A stretch of 64,000 nt of DNA from Lachnospiraceae bacterium. Its GTDB lineage: Bacteria > Bacillota > Clostridia > Lachnospirales > Lachnospiraceae. Below, in pieces: positions 26,775-35,378 of the stretch. The stretch is taken from assembly GCA_024682555.1 (NCBI GenBank), contig JAIKZD010000114.1, positions 1-64,000 of the forward strand, given 5' to 3'. The notes below the pieces were generated by a model that had not been told where the DNA came from, ran no database searches, and saw nothing but the letters and a program-made list of their open reading frames with translations. A program made the position numbers and the translations under genes. Numbering within the stretch: the stretch's first letter is position 1; the number at the start of each line of letters is the position of its first letter.

Positions 26775-27781
26775 AAAGATTTATCATCTGTGACGAAAAC
26801 CGGGATTACGCGGAAAAGCTTACACAATACTTAGGCTCAAGACTTCCGGGAGCAGATGTTTTACTGTATACGGATACTGGTATCTTTATCGCGGACGGCA
26901 CGGATATCACGGATAACTGCATCTGTATCATGGGAGAAGGCTTTTATGATGACCTTAAGGCTCTTTCGATGTCGGCTATCCTTACAGGCGGAAATATCTG
27001 CATTTTATCGGAAGACCCTTCGGGATCCGAAGATCCCCGCAGGATATACAGGTACCGGCCCGCAGGAAGTATCCTTGAAAGATTCGGTATCCCGGTAACG
27101 GAAGTAAACGAACCTCCGGAAAAATATCTCCTAAGAGGTTTAACGAGGCTCATAACCGTGTACTCTCCCATCGGACAATGCCTTAAGACAACCTTTGCAA
27201 TGACCCTTTCCCGGCTTCTGTCATCGGGAAGGGATAACGAAAGAGCCCTGTATATCAACCTTGAAGCCTTCAGCGGGTTAAGGGACAGATTCATCTTTAA
27301 AAACAAAAAGACTGTTTCGGACCTTATCTATGATCTGAGGGTGGACAGGGAAAAGACCCTTCGGAGGTTAGGTGATTACATCTGTGAGGATGGTGGTTTC
27401 TGCATGATATGTCCCTCCTCCTATCCGGATCTTGAGGACATCGATGAGACCGTATGGCTCGAATCGGTGGAAACCCTCAGGGGATCCGGCGGCTTTGACT
27501 ATATCATCTTAGATCCCGGAAGCTGCATCCACGGGCTGATGAAGCTTATAGGCATCAGTGATCTTATATTCGTACCGCTTAAGCCTGATGACATTTCGGT
27601 ATCAAAGGCCGACGAATTCCTTGGAATGCTTGAAAAGGCCGGAAATGAAACAGGTCAGGCCTTCAATGCCATAAAGCTTGAATTTCCCATGTTTGAAAAC
27701 CTGCCCCATGATCCCTGTGATCTTAAATACGGCGATCTTGCATCTTATATCGAAAGAGAGGGATTGTTATCGGTGATCTGA
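26771..27781 (+). CDS. TadZ/CpaE-like MinD-family protein with altered P-loop
   Basis: 336-residue cytosolic protein expected to localise the Tad machine. Residues 1-115 resemble a receiver-like domain; residues 125-330 are MinD/ParA-like. The P-loop reads SPIGQCLKTT (132-141): the Gly normally before the catalytic Lys is replaced by Leu, so nucleotide binding may be altered. Later features: YIILDPGSCIHG (switch-like region) and IFVPLKPDDISVSKADEF. TadZ family members vary in P-loop and in ATP need. It overlaps its neighbours (ATGA with the peptidase; the cpaF reading frame runs through its last codons). Confidence 0.85.
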   Translation: MKRFIICDENRDYAEKLTQYLGSRLPGADVLLYTDTGIFIADGTDITDNCICIMGEGFYDDLKALSMSAILTGGNICILSEDPSGSEDPRRIYRYRPAGSILERFGIPVTEVNEPPEKYLLRGLTRLITVYSPIGQCLKTTFAMTLSRLLSSGRDNERALYINLEAFSGLRDRFIFKNKKTVSDLIYDLRVDREKTLRRLGDYICEDGGFCMICPSSYPDLEDIDETVWLESVETLRGSGGFDYIILDPGSCIHGLMKLIGISDLIFVPLKPDDISVSKADEFLGMLEKAGNETGQAFNAIKLEFPMFENLPHDPCDLKYGDLASYIEREGLLSVI

Positions 27782-27837
27782 ATTCATTCAAAGAAAGAGT
27801 ACGCTCACAGATCCGCAAAGAACTGGATGTCCTGTCC

Positions 27838-28995
27838 GTGATCAATGATGATGAAGTACTCAACCTTATCGACAGCATCATACTGAGAGAGAGCCGTTCT
27901 GTCCACATTTCCTTAAATGACAAGCTGCTGCTGAGAAAAGAGATCTTTAATTCCATAAGGAGACTCGATGTCCTTGAGGATTTTATCGAGGATGAAACCA
28001 TTACGGAGGTGATGGTCAACGGCATCCACAGCATCTTTTACGAAAAGGACGGTGAGATAAAGGACAGCGGGAAGTGCTTTTCATCAAAGGAAAGACTTGA
28101 GGACATAATACAGCAGATAGTGGCTGCGGCAAACCGGACGGTGAACACCGCTTCGCCCATAGTGGATGCAAGGCTGAAGGACGGTTCAAGAGTCAATGTG
28201 GTGCTGCCCCCGGTAGCGATCAACGGTCCGATACTGACCATCAGGCGGTTCCCAAAAGATCCCGTGGATGAAAAAAGGCTGCTTGAATTCGGTGCCGTAA
28301 ACGGGGAGATCCTTGAATTCATGAAAAAACTGGTGAGATCGAAATACAACATACTGATAAGCGGCGGGACCGGAGCGGGGAAAACAACCTTTTTAAACGT
28401 GATGTCAGGTTTTATCCCCCATACGGAAAGGATCATCACCATAGAGGACAGTGCGGAGCTGCAGATAAGGGGCATAGGTAATCTTGTAAGGCTCGAGGCA
28501 AGAAACGCAAACACGGAGGGCTGCAGGGAAATATCCATAAGGGATCTTATTAAAGCCTCTCTCCGAATGCGCCCCGACAGGATCATAGTGGGGGAGGTGA
28601 GAGGCAGCGAAGCCATAGACATGCTGCAGGCTTTCAATGTCGGTCAGGACGGTTCGCTCTCAACCATACACGCCAACAGCGCAAAAGACGCGCTTTCGAG
28701 GCTTGAGACCATGATGCTCATGTCCTCCGATATTCCCGTCACCGCCATCCGTAAACAGATGGCCTCGGGGATCGATATAATCGTACAACTTGCAAGGCTC
28801 AGGGATAAAAGCAGGCGTCTGTCCGAAGTGATCGAGATCGCGGGAATGAAGGATAACGACATAGAAACAAGATGCCTTTACTCCTTCAGGGAAGAAGGCG
28901 AAAAGGACGGCAGGGTGATCGGAAGCTTTGTAAAGGAAAATGATCTTATGCACAGGGGAAAACTCATAAAAGCGGGACTTTCACATGAATTATAA
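27838..28995 (+). CDS. Tad secretion ATPase TadA/CpaF
   Basis: VirB11/GspE-type cytosolic ATPase powering pilus assembly. Walker A SGGTGAGKTTFLN, Asp box TIEDSAELQI, Walker B-like RPDRIIVGEVRGSEA and His box STIHANSAKDALSRLE are intact. I give the GTG at 27838 as start because it is the first conventional codon, but coding sense continues upstream in frame to about 27763 (DLNSFKERVRSQIRKELDVLSV), which matches the normal N-terminal helix of CpaF. The frame is open back to 27727 but holds no ATG, GTG or TTG there; ATT, ATC or CTG codons follow a GAGAGGG ribosome site at 27756-27762. A rare start codon overlapping the tadZ end is therefore likely. Confidence 0.93.
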   Translation: MINDDEVLNLIDSIILRESRSVHISLNDKLLLRKEIFNSIRRLDVLEDFIEDETITEVMVNGIHSIFYEKDGEIKDSGKCFSSKERLEDIIQQIVAAANRTVNTASPIVDARLKDGSRVNVVLPPVAINGPILTIRRFPKDPVDEKRLLEFGAVNGEILEFMKKLVRSKYNILISGGTGAGKTTFLNVMSGFIPHTERIITIEDSAELQIRGIGNLVRLEARNANTEGCREISIRDLIKASLRMRPDRIIVGEVRGSEAIDMLQAFNVGQDGSLSTIHANSAKDALSRLETMMLMSSDIPVTAIRKQMASGIDIIVQLARLRDKSRRLSEVIEIAGMKDNDIETRCLYSFREEGEKDGRVIGSFVKENDLMHRGKLIKAGLSHEL

Positions 28996-29722
28996 AATAT
29001 ACAGATTAAGCCCGGGAGAGCTCCTTCTCACCATAGCGGAATATGCACTGGCGGCAGGTCTTATAGCCTTTCTTTTCTATGATTCCGTCTTTTCGCTCTT
29101 TTTCATATCCCCGGGTATCCTTTTGTACATGGCAAATAAAAGAAAACAGTACATTAAGGTCCGAAACTGCAGGGTAAAAAAAGAATTCTCCGATATGATC
29201 ATGTCCGTTTCAACAGCCTTAAGCTCCGGTTTTTCAATAGAGAATGCCTTTAAGGAAAGCTATAAGGATATGGCTTCGCTCTATGGAAGCGATTCCCTCA
29301 TATGCAGAGAGCTGAGCGGATTCATCGGCAGACTGGGCTTGGGTGTCACTCTGGAGGAATGCCTTCTGGATTACGGAAACAGGACCGGTATCGAGGATAT
29401 AAAGGATTTTGCGGAGATATTCGTAATGGCCAAGAGAAACGGAGGTGATTTTAACAGGATGATCACCCGGTGCGCGGAAACGATCAGGCAGAAGGAGGAA
29501 ACGGAAAATGAAATAGAGGCACTTTTAAGCGGAAAAAAGCTCGAGCAGAAGGTCATGGGGGTGATACCCTGCATCATCCTTATGTACTTAAGGCTGCAGA
29601 CGGGGAACTTTCTTTCCATGCTCTATCATAATCCGTCCGGGATCATCATAATGACGGTTTGTTTGGTAATCTATATTCTTGCATTTTATCTGGCTGAAAG
29701 GATAACTGATATAAAGGTTTGA
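28985..29722 (+). CDS. Tad inner-membrane platform protein TadB-like
   Basis: 245-residue type II secretion F-domain protein. N-terminal pair of membrane segments (about 12-45), a cytosolic F domain (about 60-185: SVSTALSSGFSIENAFKESYKDM, a FVMAKRNGGDFNRMI motif) and a C-terminal pair of membrane segments (about 190-240). It overlaps the ATPase gene by 11 bases. It should form the platform with the TadC-like protein that follows one base later. Confidence 0.88.
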   Translation: MNYKIYRLSPGELLLTIAEYALAAGLIAFLFYDSVFSLFFISPGILLYMANKRKQYIKVRNCRVKKEFSDMIMSVSTALSSGFSIENAFKESYKDMASLYGSDSLICRELSGFIGRLGLGVTLEECLLDYGNRTGIEDIKDFAEIFVMAKRNGGDFNRMITRCAETIRQKEETENEIEALLSGKKLEQKVMGVIPCIILMYLRLQTGNFLSMLYHNPSGIIIMTVCLVIYILAFYLAERITDIKV

Positions 29723-29723
29723 T

Positions 29724-31145
29724 ATGATTGTTGTGTATATTGTGCTCTTCATACTGTCCTCTGTACTGTTTCTGTACATAAACCGCATATCGGCAGCGGG
29801 TTTCAGGCCTGTTTTAACTAAGCTTTCCTCTCAGACCGTCTTCGATTCCCTAAATAAACTGGGTTTTCGTTCCGACATGGAAAGGAGGATGACCGGCTTT
29901 TACAAAAAAAAGCTTAAAGCCCTGTTACTTATGGTCATGGCCGGAAGTATCCTCTGTATCCTTACGGAAATGTCCTCCGGCAAAAAAGATCATCCCTTGA
30001 ACCATGATGAGATCATCAGAAACGGGATCGGCGGAACTTCCGAGAATGTATCCCTCTGGGCCGTCAATGAAACCACCGATGAGAAGGTACGGCTCAGGCT
30101 TACCGTTTCCGAGCAGAAATATGATACAAAAATCCTCGATGAGCTTTTCGGCTCCCTTAATACCCTGCTGCCTTCGGTGATAGCCGGGGATAATCCCTCG
30201 GCCGATCATGTCATTTACGACCTAAACTTTGTAAGATCCCTTGATGATTTTCCCTTCACCTTAAGCTACCGTACCTCGGATCCCCTGCTTCTGGATTCAA
30301 AGGGGCACATCAACAGGGAAAAACTGTCCGACAGGAAGGGGCATGAGACCGGAATCCTCGTAAATGTTTTCATAACCTGTTCCTATGAAGATTACGGGAG
30401 AGAGATAAGTCTCTATGTAAGACTTTTTGAAGATCCGGAACAGGGTCCCGGCAACAGGCCCTTTGAAGAACTGTTGACCGAATCAGTAAACGAAGTGGAG
30501 AAGGACACGCGAAACGCCGACAGATTCATGCTTCCAAGGACAGTGGGCAACGACAGGGTCAGCTATGAAGAGGTCCCTTCATATAACAGTCTCCTGATCT
30601 TTATACTTTCTTTAACCGCCGGTATCCTTCTCTACAGAAGAGAAGATGATGAACTGAAGAAAAAGATCTCAAAAAGAAATGAACAGATGCTTGCGGATTA
30701 CCCCCTGATCATCAACAGGTTTTCACTTTTTTACAGTGTGGGAATGACCACCAGAGGCATCCTGCTAAAGCTCTGCAGGGATTATGAGCAAAAAAGAGAC
30801 GGCGGATCGGAAAAACATTACATCTACGAAGAACTGTTAAGGACCAGGCAGCTTCTTGAAGAAGGTATGGGAGAGTGTGCGGCCTATGAGGATTTCGGAA
30901 AAAGATGTCAGCTGCATAAATACAGACAGCTTGCGGGACTTATGGAACAGACCGTTGTCAAAGGCAGGATGGATATCGGAAACGTTCTGAGGGAGGAGGC
31001 TGAAAAAGCCTTTACCGAAAGAAAGAACCAGGCAAGGGAATCGGGTGAAAAAGCCGGAACAAAGCTCTTATTGCCAATGTTTATGATGCTTTTCACGGTG
31101 ATCATAATAATCATCATACCCGCAATGTCAGCTTTCAGGATGTGA
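29724..31145 (+). CDS. TadC-like platform protein with a large extracytoplasmic insert
   Basis: 473 residues, compared with about 300 for usual TadC proteins. Membrane segment 1 is at the N-terminus, segment 2 near 66-84, then about 200 soluble residues (about 88-290), segment 3 near 290-306, an F domain (about 325-440) and a C-terminal segment (about 450-468). The F domain has NRFSLFYSVGMTTRGILLKLCRDY and YRQLAGLMEQTVVKGRMD. Topology places the inserted block outside the cell. The insert is rich in charged residues and beta-like stretches and I do not recognise it. It is followed by the pilin gene after 50 bases. Confidence 0.8.
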   Translation: MIVVYIVLFILSSVLFLYINRISAAGFRPVLTKLSSQTVFDSLNKLGFRSDMERRMTGFYKKKLKALLLMVMAGSILCILTEMSSGKKDHPLNHDEIIRNGIGGTSENVSLWAVNETTDEKVRLRLTVSEQKYDTKILDELFGSLNTLLPSVIAGDNPSADHVIYDLNFVRSLDDFPFTLSYRTSDPLLLDSKGHINREKLSDRKGHETGILVNVFITCSYEDYGREISLYVRLFEDPEQGPGNRPFEELLTESVNEVEKDTRNADRFMLPRTVGNDRVSYEEVPSYNSLLIFILSLTAGILLYRREDDELKKKISKRNEQMLADYPLIINRFSLFYSVGMTTRGILLKLCRDYEQKRDGGSEKHYIYEELLRTRQLLEEGMGECAAYEDFGKRCQLHKYRQLAGLMEQTVVKGRMDIGNVLREEAEKAFTERKNQARESGEKAGTKLLLPMFMMLFTVIIIIIIPAMSAFRM

Positions 31146-31195
31146 ACGAATAGTAAAATACGGACGGAATTCAAACAAGAAGGAGGATACAGCAT

Positions 31196-31378
31196 ATGAA
31201 ACTGCGGATATTAAATATCATAAAGAGATTTTTTAAAGAAGAGGATGCCATCGGGACGGTGGAGCTGATACTGATTTTGGTGGTCCTCATCGGTCTTGTC
31301 GTCATATTCAGGGACCAGCTGACCACACTGATAGGTTCCATTTTTGAAAGAATAGCGGCAGACAGTGCGGCGGTATAG
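31196..31378 (+). CDS. Flp1-like type IVb pilin
   Basis: 60-residue major pilin candidate. A short basic leader containing EEDAIG is followed by TVELILILVVLIGLVVIF, with Glu as expected at +5 if cleavage is after Ala (DA|IGTVE) or at +3 if after Gly. A short C-terminal tail follows. It has the best ribosome site of the locus (AAGGAGG, ten bases before ATG), fitting high expression. It overlaps the start of the next gene by 14 bases. It is the likely substrate of the A24 peptidase(s). Confidence 0.85.
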   Translation: MKLRILNIIKRFFKEEDAIGTVELILILVVLIGLVVIFRDQLTTLIGSIFERIAADSAAV

Positions 31379-32726
31379 ATACAGGGGTGAGATCACCGTT
31401 TTCCTTTCACTGATCCTGTCAGTCCTCATCATACTTATCTGTGCTCTCATTGAAAGCACAAGGCTTGAGGCAATAAGGTACGAGATAGAGCTTAATACCG
31501 ACATTGCCATAAGATCCTGTTTTGCGGAATACAGTCAGCTTCTGCTTAACAGATATGACCTTTTCTATATAGACACATCCTACAGGACCGGGGAAAGCGA
31601 CAGGGATAATCTCAGACAGCACCTTTCTGACTATGTAAATGTAAATCTCGATACAGACGGCAACAAGGACCTGATGGCCCTGAAGCTTAAGGATGCGGAA
31701 ATAACGGAATATATGCTGGCAAGCGATATGGACGGTCAGGTAATGATGAACCAGGCAGTCAGATATATGAAAAGCAGCGGAACCTCCGTATACCGGGATA
31801 TTTTTATACCCGGCAGCAGCATTTTCCGCTTATACGGGGCCGGTTCCTTCATGAAAGACTGGGATGAGTGTCTCTCAGAGATCCCCTCAGATAACAGGGT
31901 TTATGCACTTTCACAAAGTATCAGATCGGGTGCCGGAAATACCGGACAACTGTTTATGGGTTCCGATATAGTCCTAAAGGAACTTGCCTATGAGGATATC
32001 CCTTCGGAAAGGGAGCTCGAAAGGGGGATCTTTCCTTCCGGGAAATGCAGATCCGATGTCGATGATGAGCTTTTCTGCGATTATCTGATGCAGAAACTCG
32101 GATGTTGTACGGAATATGACGAGGATCAGGCTCTGACTGCAGAACTTGAATATCTGATCTTCGGATACAAAAATGACAGGGATAACCTGAGCAGTGTCAT
32201 AAATGAGCTTCTGTCCTTAAGGGAAGGGATCAACAGACAGCTTATCCTTTCCGATGAGACCCTGCTTGATCAGATCGCTTCGATGACGGAAGACCTGCCG
32301 GAGGAGTTTTTCCGGGACAGATCACCGGACACCCTTTATCCGCTTATATATGCCTGGGCCTTTGCCGAATCGGCGGTCGAGGTGAACAGGCTGTTATGCG
32401 GCGGAAAATGCAGTATAAACAAAAGCTCTTCGGACTGGATCCTTCCCCTTTATGATCTTGAGGATTATAAGGATCATATGGGAAACGGCGGGGGAGAAGG
32501 TCTCTCCTATAAGGATCATCTGGGAATACTGTTGTACAATACCTCTCCCTCACTGAAAAAAAGGCGGTTCATGGATGTCGTGGAAGCCGATATGAGAAAA
32601 GCCGAAAACGATAACTTTAAGATAGACGGCTGTGTGGAGTATCTGGAGGCAAAGCTTTATTATGAAAGCTCTTTCGGGTACGAAAAATACATCATAAGGA
32701 ATCATGCTTATGAAGAAACGGAATAA
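31365..32726 (+). CDS. Tad-locus protein with single N-terminal membrane segment (DUF5702-like)
   Basis: 453 residues. The N-terminus RGEITVFLSLILSVLIILICALIESTR resembles a class of pseudopilin/TadG-like anchors, with Glu after Gly in the first turn. The rest (about 35-453) is an extracytoplasmic domain rich in acidic and aromatic residues. I think it is the DUF5702 family found in Lachnospiraceae Tad loci; its role is unknown, but a surface or tip component is likely. It starts with GTG at 31365 inside the end of the pilin gene, so translation is coupled. It overlaps the next gene by 23 bases. Confidence 0.75.
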   Translation: MRRYRYRGEITVFLSLILSVLIILICALIESTRLEAIRYEIELNTDIAIRSCFAEYSQLLLNRYDLFYIDTSYRTGESDRDNLRQHLSDYVNVNLDTDGNKDLMALKLKDAEITEYMLASDMDGQVMMNQAVRYMKSSGTSVYRDIFIPGSSIFRLYGAGSFMKDWDECLSEIPSDNRVYALSQSIRSGAGNTGQLFMGSDIVLKELAYEDIPSERELERGIFPSGKCRSDVDDELFCDYLMQKLGCCTEYDEDQALTAELEYLIFGYKNDRDNLSSVINELLSLREGINRQLILSDETLLDQIASMTEDLPEEFFRDRSPDTLYPLIYAWAFAESAVEVNRLLCGGKCSINKSSSDWILPLYDLEDYKDHMGNGGGEGLSYKDHLGILLYNTSPSLKKRRFMDVVEADMRKAENDNFKIDGCVEYLEAKLYYESSFGYEKYIIRNHAYEETE

Positions 32727-33570
32727 AGAACGGATACCGGGTATTCATCACAAAAAGGGACATGCAGATGGAGAAAAGCTGAAGGTAATAATACCCGTAA
32801 GATCTGTTTTTTATGGGAAAAGGGGCAGTCTGACGATCGAAAGTGCTCTGGTTCTGCCCCTCTTCCTCTTTGGAATGCTGTGCTTGATGTCTTTTTTTGA
32901 CCTTCTGAATTATTACATAACCCTTGATCAGGCAATGTACAGCAGAGCCAGACTCATGGCACAGAAGGCTGTCTGCTCTTATGTCAGTAACAAGGATCAG
33001 CTGTATAACGGCATTACGGAGCTGATGGATGAAAAGATCCTGAAAAATGCCCCGGTTCAGGGCGGAGGATATGCGCTTAATGTCTCGGAAAGCGATCTGA
33101 GTAACAGAGAGATCCTGGTTCTTGATGCAAAGTACACCTCAGCCCTTCCCTTTGACACTGCGGGTCTTTTCTCGGAAACCTTCGATCACAGACTCATAAT
33201 GCACACATTCACCGGGTTTGACCTGGGATTATACGGATATACAAAGGGTACTTCCCCGGAATATGTATATATGACGGAAAACGGCAGTGTTTATCATACG
33301 GATCCGGGATGTACCCATATAAGACTGAGGATCAGGGAAGTCACAAAAAACGATATAGGGTCCCTAAGGAACAATAACGGCGGAAAATATAAGCCCTGCG
33401 AACACTGCCATGCCTGTCTTACTGACGGGATACTGTACATTACTCCGGAGGGTGACAGATATCATGTTTCCTTAACCTGCAGCGGGTTAAAGAGAACCGT
33501 AAAAACCGTAAAGCTTTCGGACATTCCGGGTGTTCCCCCCTGTCTTCGCTGCAAAGGGAGGCAGCCTTGA
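32704..33570 (+). CDS. TadE-like pseudopilin with duplicated Cys/His module
   Basis: 288 residues. A 40-residue basic cytosolic leader precedes RGSLTIESALVLPLFLFGMLCLMSFFDLL (a TadE-type prepilin motif with Glu, about 40-68). An extracytoplasmic domain follows. The last 95 residues hold two copies of a module: Y-M-T-x2-G-x2-Y-H-x4-C ... P-C-x2-C and Y-I-T-x2-G-x2-Y-H-x4-C ... P-C-x2-C. Each has one His and three Cys and would suit a zinc site. AAGGA ribosome site; the start overlaps the preceding gene. The module resembles small Cys-His tails on some secreted nucleases and Ada-like domains, but here it sits on a pilus-type anchor. Confidence 0.78.
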   Translation: MLMKKRNKERIPGIHHKKGHADGEKLKVIIPVRSVFYGKRGSLTIESALVLPLFLFGMLCLMSFFDLLNYYITLDQAMYSRARLMAQKAVCSYVSNKDQLYNGITELMDEKILKNAPVQGGGYALNVSESDLSNREILVLDAKYTSALPFDTAGLFSETFDHRLIMHTFTGFDLGLYGYTKGTSPEYVYMTENGSVYHTDPGCTHIRLRIREVTKNDIGSLRNNNGGKYKPCEHCHACLTDGILYITPEGDRYHVSLTCSGLKRTVKTVKLSDIPGVPPCLRCKGRQP

Positions 33571-34034
33571 CGGTTAAGATCATCCTGTTTCTCCTGCTCA
33601 TCATATGCAGTATCACGGACATAAAATACGGGTACGTTGATATACGGATCGTCCTGACGGGACTTATCCTTTCCCTTGTATGTAATATCAGAGAAGGAGG
33701 TCCGCCCGATAAGGCCCTGTTTATAAGGGAGCTTATGAAAGGCTCTCTGCCCGGCATTTTCATGTTTGTTTCGGGTTTCATCTCGGAGGGTGCCATAGGA
33801 GAAGGGGATTCTTTTCTGGTACTTGCGGCAGGGATGATGACAGGTTTTACAAATACTCTTCAGTTTATGTGCATAAGCTGGCTGTTCGCCCTTGTTTCCG
33901 GAACCATCCTTTTTATTTTACGAAAGGACCTTAAGGGCTCCTTTCCCTTTGTCCCCTGTATGCTGGCAGGTTATACGGTCCTGTTCCTTAACAGGGAGCT
34001 GTTTTGTATATCTCTCCCTGATGTCTGTCCCTGA
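33567..34034 (+). CDS. Second A24-type prepilin peptidase
   Basis: 155-residue polytopic membrane protein. Both Asp motifs of the family are present: CSITDIKYGYVDIRI near 14-28 and GAIGEGDSFLVLAAG near 76-90 (GxGD). It starts with TTG overlapping the preceding stop (TTGA), with AGGGAGG about seven bases before. It differs clearly from the first peptidase at 26346. Two peptidases in one locus could have different substrates, such as the Flp pilin and the TadE-like proteins. Confidence 0.8.
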   Translation: MTVKIILFLLLIICSITDIKYGYVDIRIVLTGLILSLVCNIREGGPPDKALFIRELMKGSLPGIFMFVSGFISEGAIGEGDSFLVLAAGMMTGFTNTLQFMCISWLFALVSGTILFILRKDLKGSFPFVPCMLAGYTVLFLNRELFCISLPDVCP

Positions 34035-34060
34035 TATTTCACAAAGAGGCGGTGATACAA

Positions 34061-34492
34061 GTGAAAAAAAGAGGAGTTCTTACCATTGAACTGTCGATGC
34101 TGATGCCTCTCATCCTCGGAAGCATCATCCTCATCATCTTCCTTGCCTTTTATCTCCACGACCGGTGCCTTATATCAAAAGCCTGTTATACGGCCTCTCT
34201 CAGGGGCAGTCTGCAGAAGCGGGATGAAGATGCTTACGATGGGGCCCTTAAAGCCCTTGATGAGGTTATGCCCGCAAAGCTTTCGGGCAAATGGGATGAA
34301 GAAACGGCGATAAATATTAAAGATGACCGTATAACTGTCATTCTTAAGGGTTCTCTGTCTTTTGACAAAGGGCTTCTATTCGGACTTGCGGACAGGGGAT
34401 CCGCGGATCACACCGTAACCTCCGTAACCTACAGGACCGATGAAGCTGCGTTTATGCGGTCATACAGGGCAGGTCTTCACATAAGACCCTGA
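34061..34492 (+). CDS. Small TadE-like pseudopilin
   Basis: 143 residues. The N-terminus KKRGVLTIELSMLMPLILGSIILIIFLAFYL is a TadE-type signal: Glu shortly after a Gly, then a long hydrophobic helix. The remainder is a short external domain. I chose GTG at 34061 because a GAGGCGGTGA region lies at a workable distance; an earlier GTG at 34052 is possible. It follows the second peptidase by 26 bases. Likely a minor pilus component. Confidence 0.75.
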   Translation: MKKRGVLTIELSMLMPLILGSIILIIFLAFYLHDRCLISKACYTASLRGSLQKRDEDAYDGALKALDEVMPAKLSGKWDEETAINIKDDRITVILKGSLSFDKGLLFGLADRGSADHTVTSVTYRTDEAAFMRSYRAGLHIRP

Positions 34493-34547
34493 AGTAAAGG
34501 TTAGTTTTTATATTTCTTATCAGAATTTAGGATTATGAGGCAGGCTT

Positions 34548-35378
34548 ATGATATACAGAGAAATCGAAAAAAAGGTGACCGGCAATTCCCTGCTCTTAAG
34601 ATCATCCGAAAATGAATCCGGTTACGAGATAAAAATGTTCCTTGAAAATAGACCCGAGGGGTTTCTTAACTGTACTCTCAGATATGTTAACGGGGAAGAA
34701 TTCTATGTCTATGACGTGACGGGCATGGAGAGTCTTTCGGAATACTATGAACACAGGACCCTGTCGATAAAAGATATCATGAACATATTTAATGATCTGT
34801 CCGCAGCCTTTTCCGCCCTTGAAGAATATCTGCTCTCACAGGAGTATCTGCGGATAGAGCCCGTAAACATCTTTTATGACCTTTCGGGCAGGAAGTACCA
34901 TATGTGTTTCTTTCCGAAGGAGAAAAGAGATCTGGGACTTACAATGGAGGAACTGGCTGATTTTATGATCCAGAGGACCGACTACAGGGATGAAGAAGCC
35001 ATCCGTTATGCTTATGATTTCTACAAAGGAGTTGTATCGGGAGTCTATTCCATACCGAAGATAAACCCGGGAAAAAGCTCTGTACCGGAATACGATGAAG
35101 TCCGTACTTACGTTTCACCCATCCCGGATAAGGAAACTAATGATCCCGGATCACCCGGGGGCAGATCTGTTTCCTTTTCCATGATCTTCTGTTCAATCGT
35201 ACTTTTGGGATTCATCGCACTGTTTACATCGGCACTTTTCTTTTCCCCGGATGAGCTTTCCCTCCTTTTGGAGCGTACGGATGTCCTTGTATCCATCACT
35301 CTGACTTCGGCACTCTGTGCCATTATCCCCTTCCTCAAAAAGGAGGGATACGAACAGACCGGGGAGGCTAAGCCATAA
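34548..35378 (+). CDS. DUF6382-like protein ending in two membrane segments
   Basis: 276 residues. The N-terminal soluble domain (about 1-175: MIYREIEKKVTGNSLLLRSS, LNCTLRYVNGEEFYVYDVTG) resembles DUF6382, typical of Lachnospiraceae Tad loci, where it is often followed by an FHA domain. Here no FHA is visible. Instead a linker and two membrane segments (about 207-228 and 240-262) follow. The last gene of the Tad group, 55 bases after the previous one. Its 3' end overlaps the convergent FliS-like gene by 11 bases. Role unknown. Confidence 0.7.
   Translation: MIYREIEKKVTGNSLLLRSSENESGYEIKMFLENRPEGFLNCTLRYVNGEEFYVYDVTGMESLSEYYEHRTLSIKDIMNIFNDLSAAFSALEEYLLSQEYLRIEPVNIFYDLSGRKYHMCFFPKEKRDLGLTMEELADFMIQRTDYRDEEAIRYAYDFYKGVVSGVYSIPKINPGKSSVPEYDEVRTYVSPIPDKETNDPGSPGGRSVSFSMIFCSIVLLGFIALFTSALFFSPDELSLLLERTDVLVSITLTSALCAIIPFLKKEGYEQTGEAKP

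Noticed and set aside
28038-28637. 199-residue minus-strand frame antisense to cpaF
   Set aside because: Shadow of the Walker and Asp box region; the Ser-rich composition is an artefact of reversed codons.
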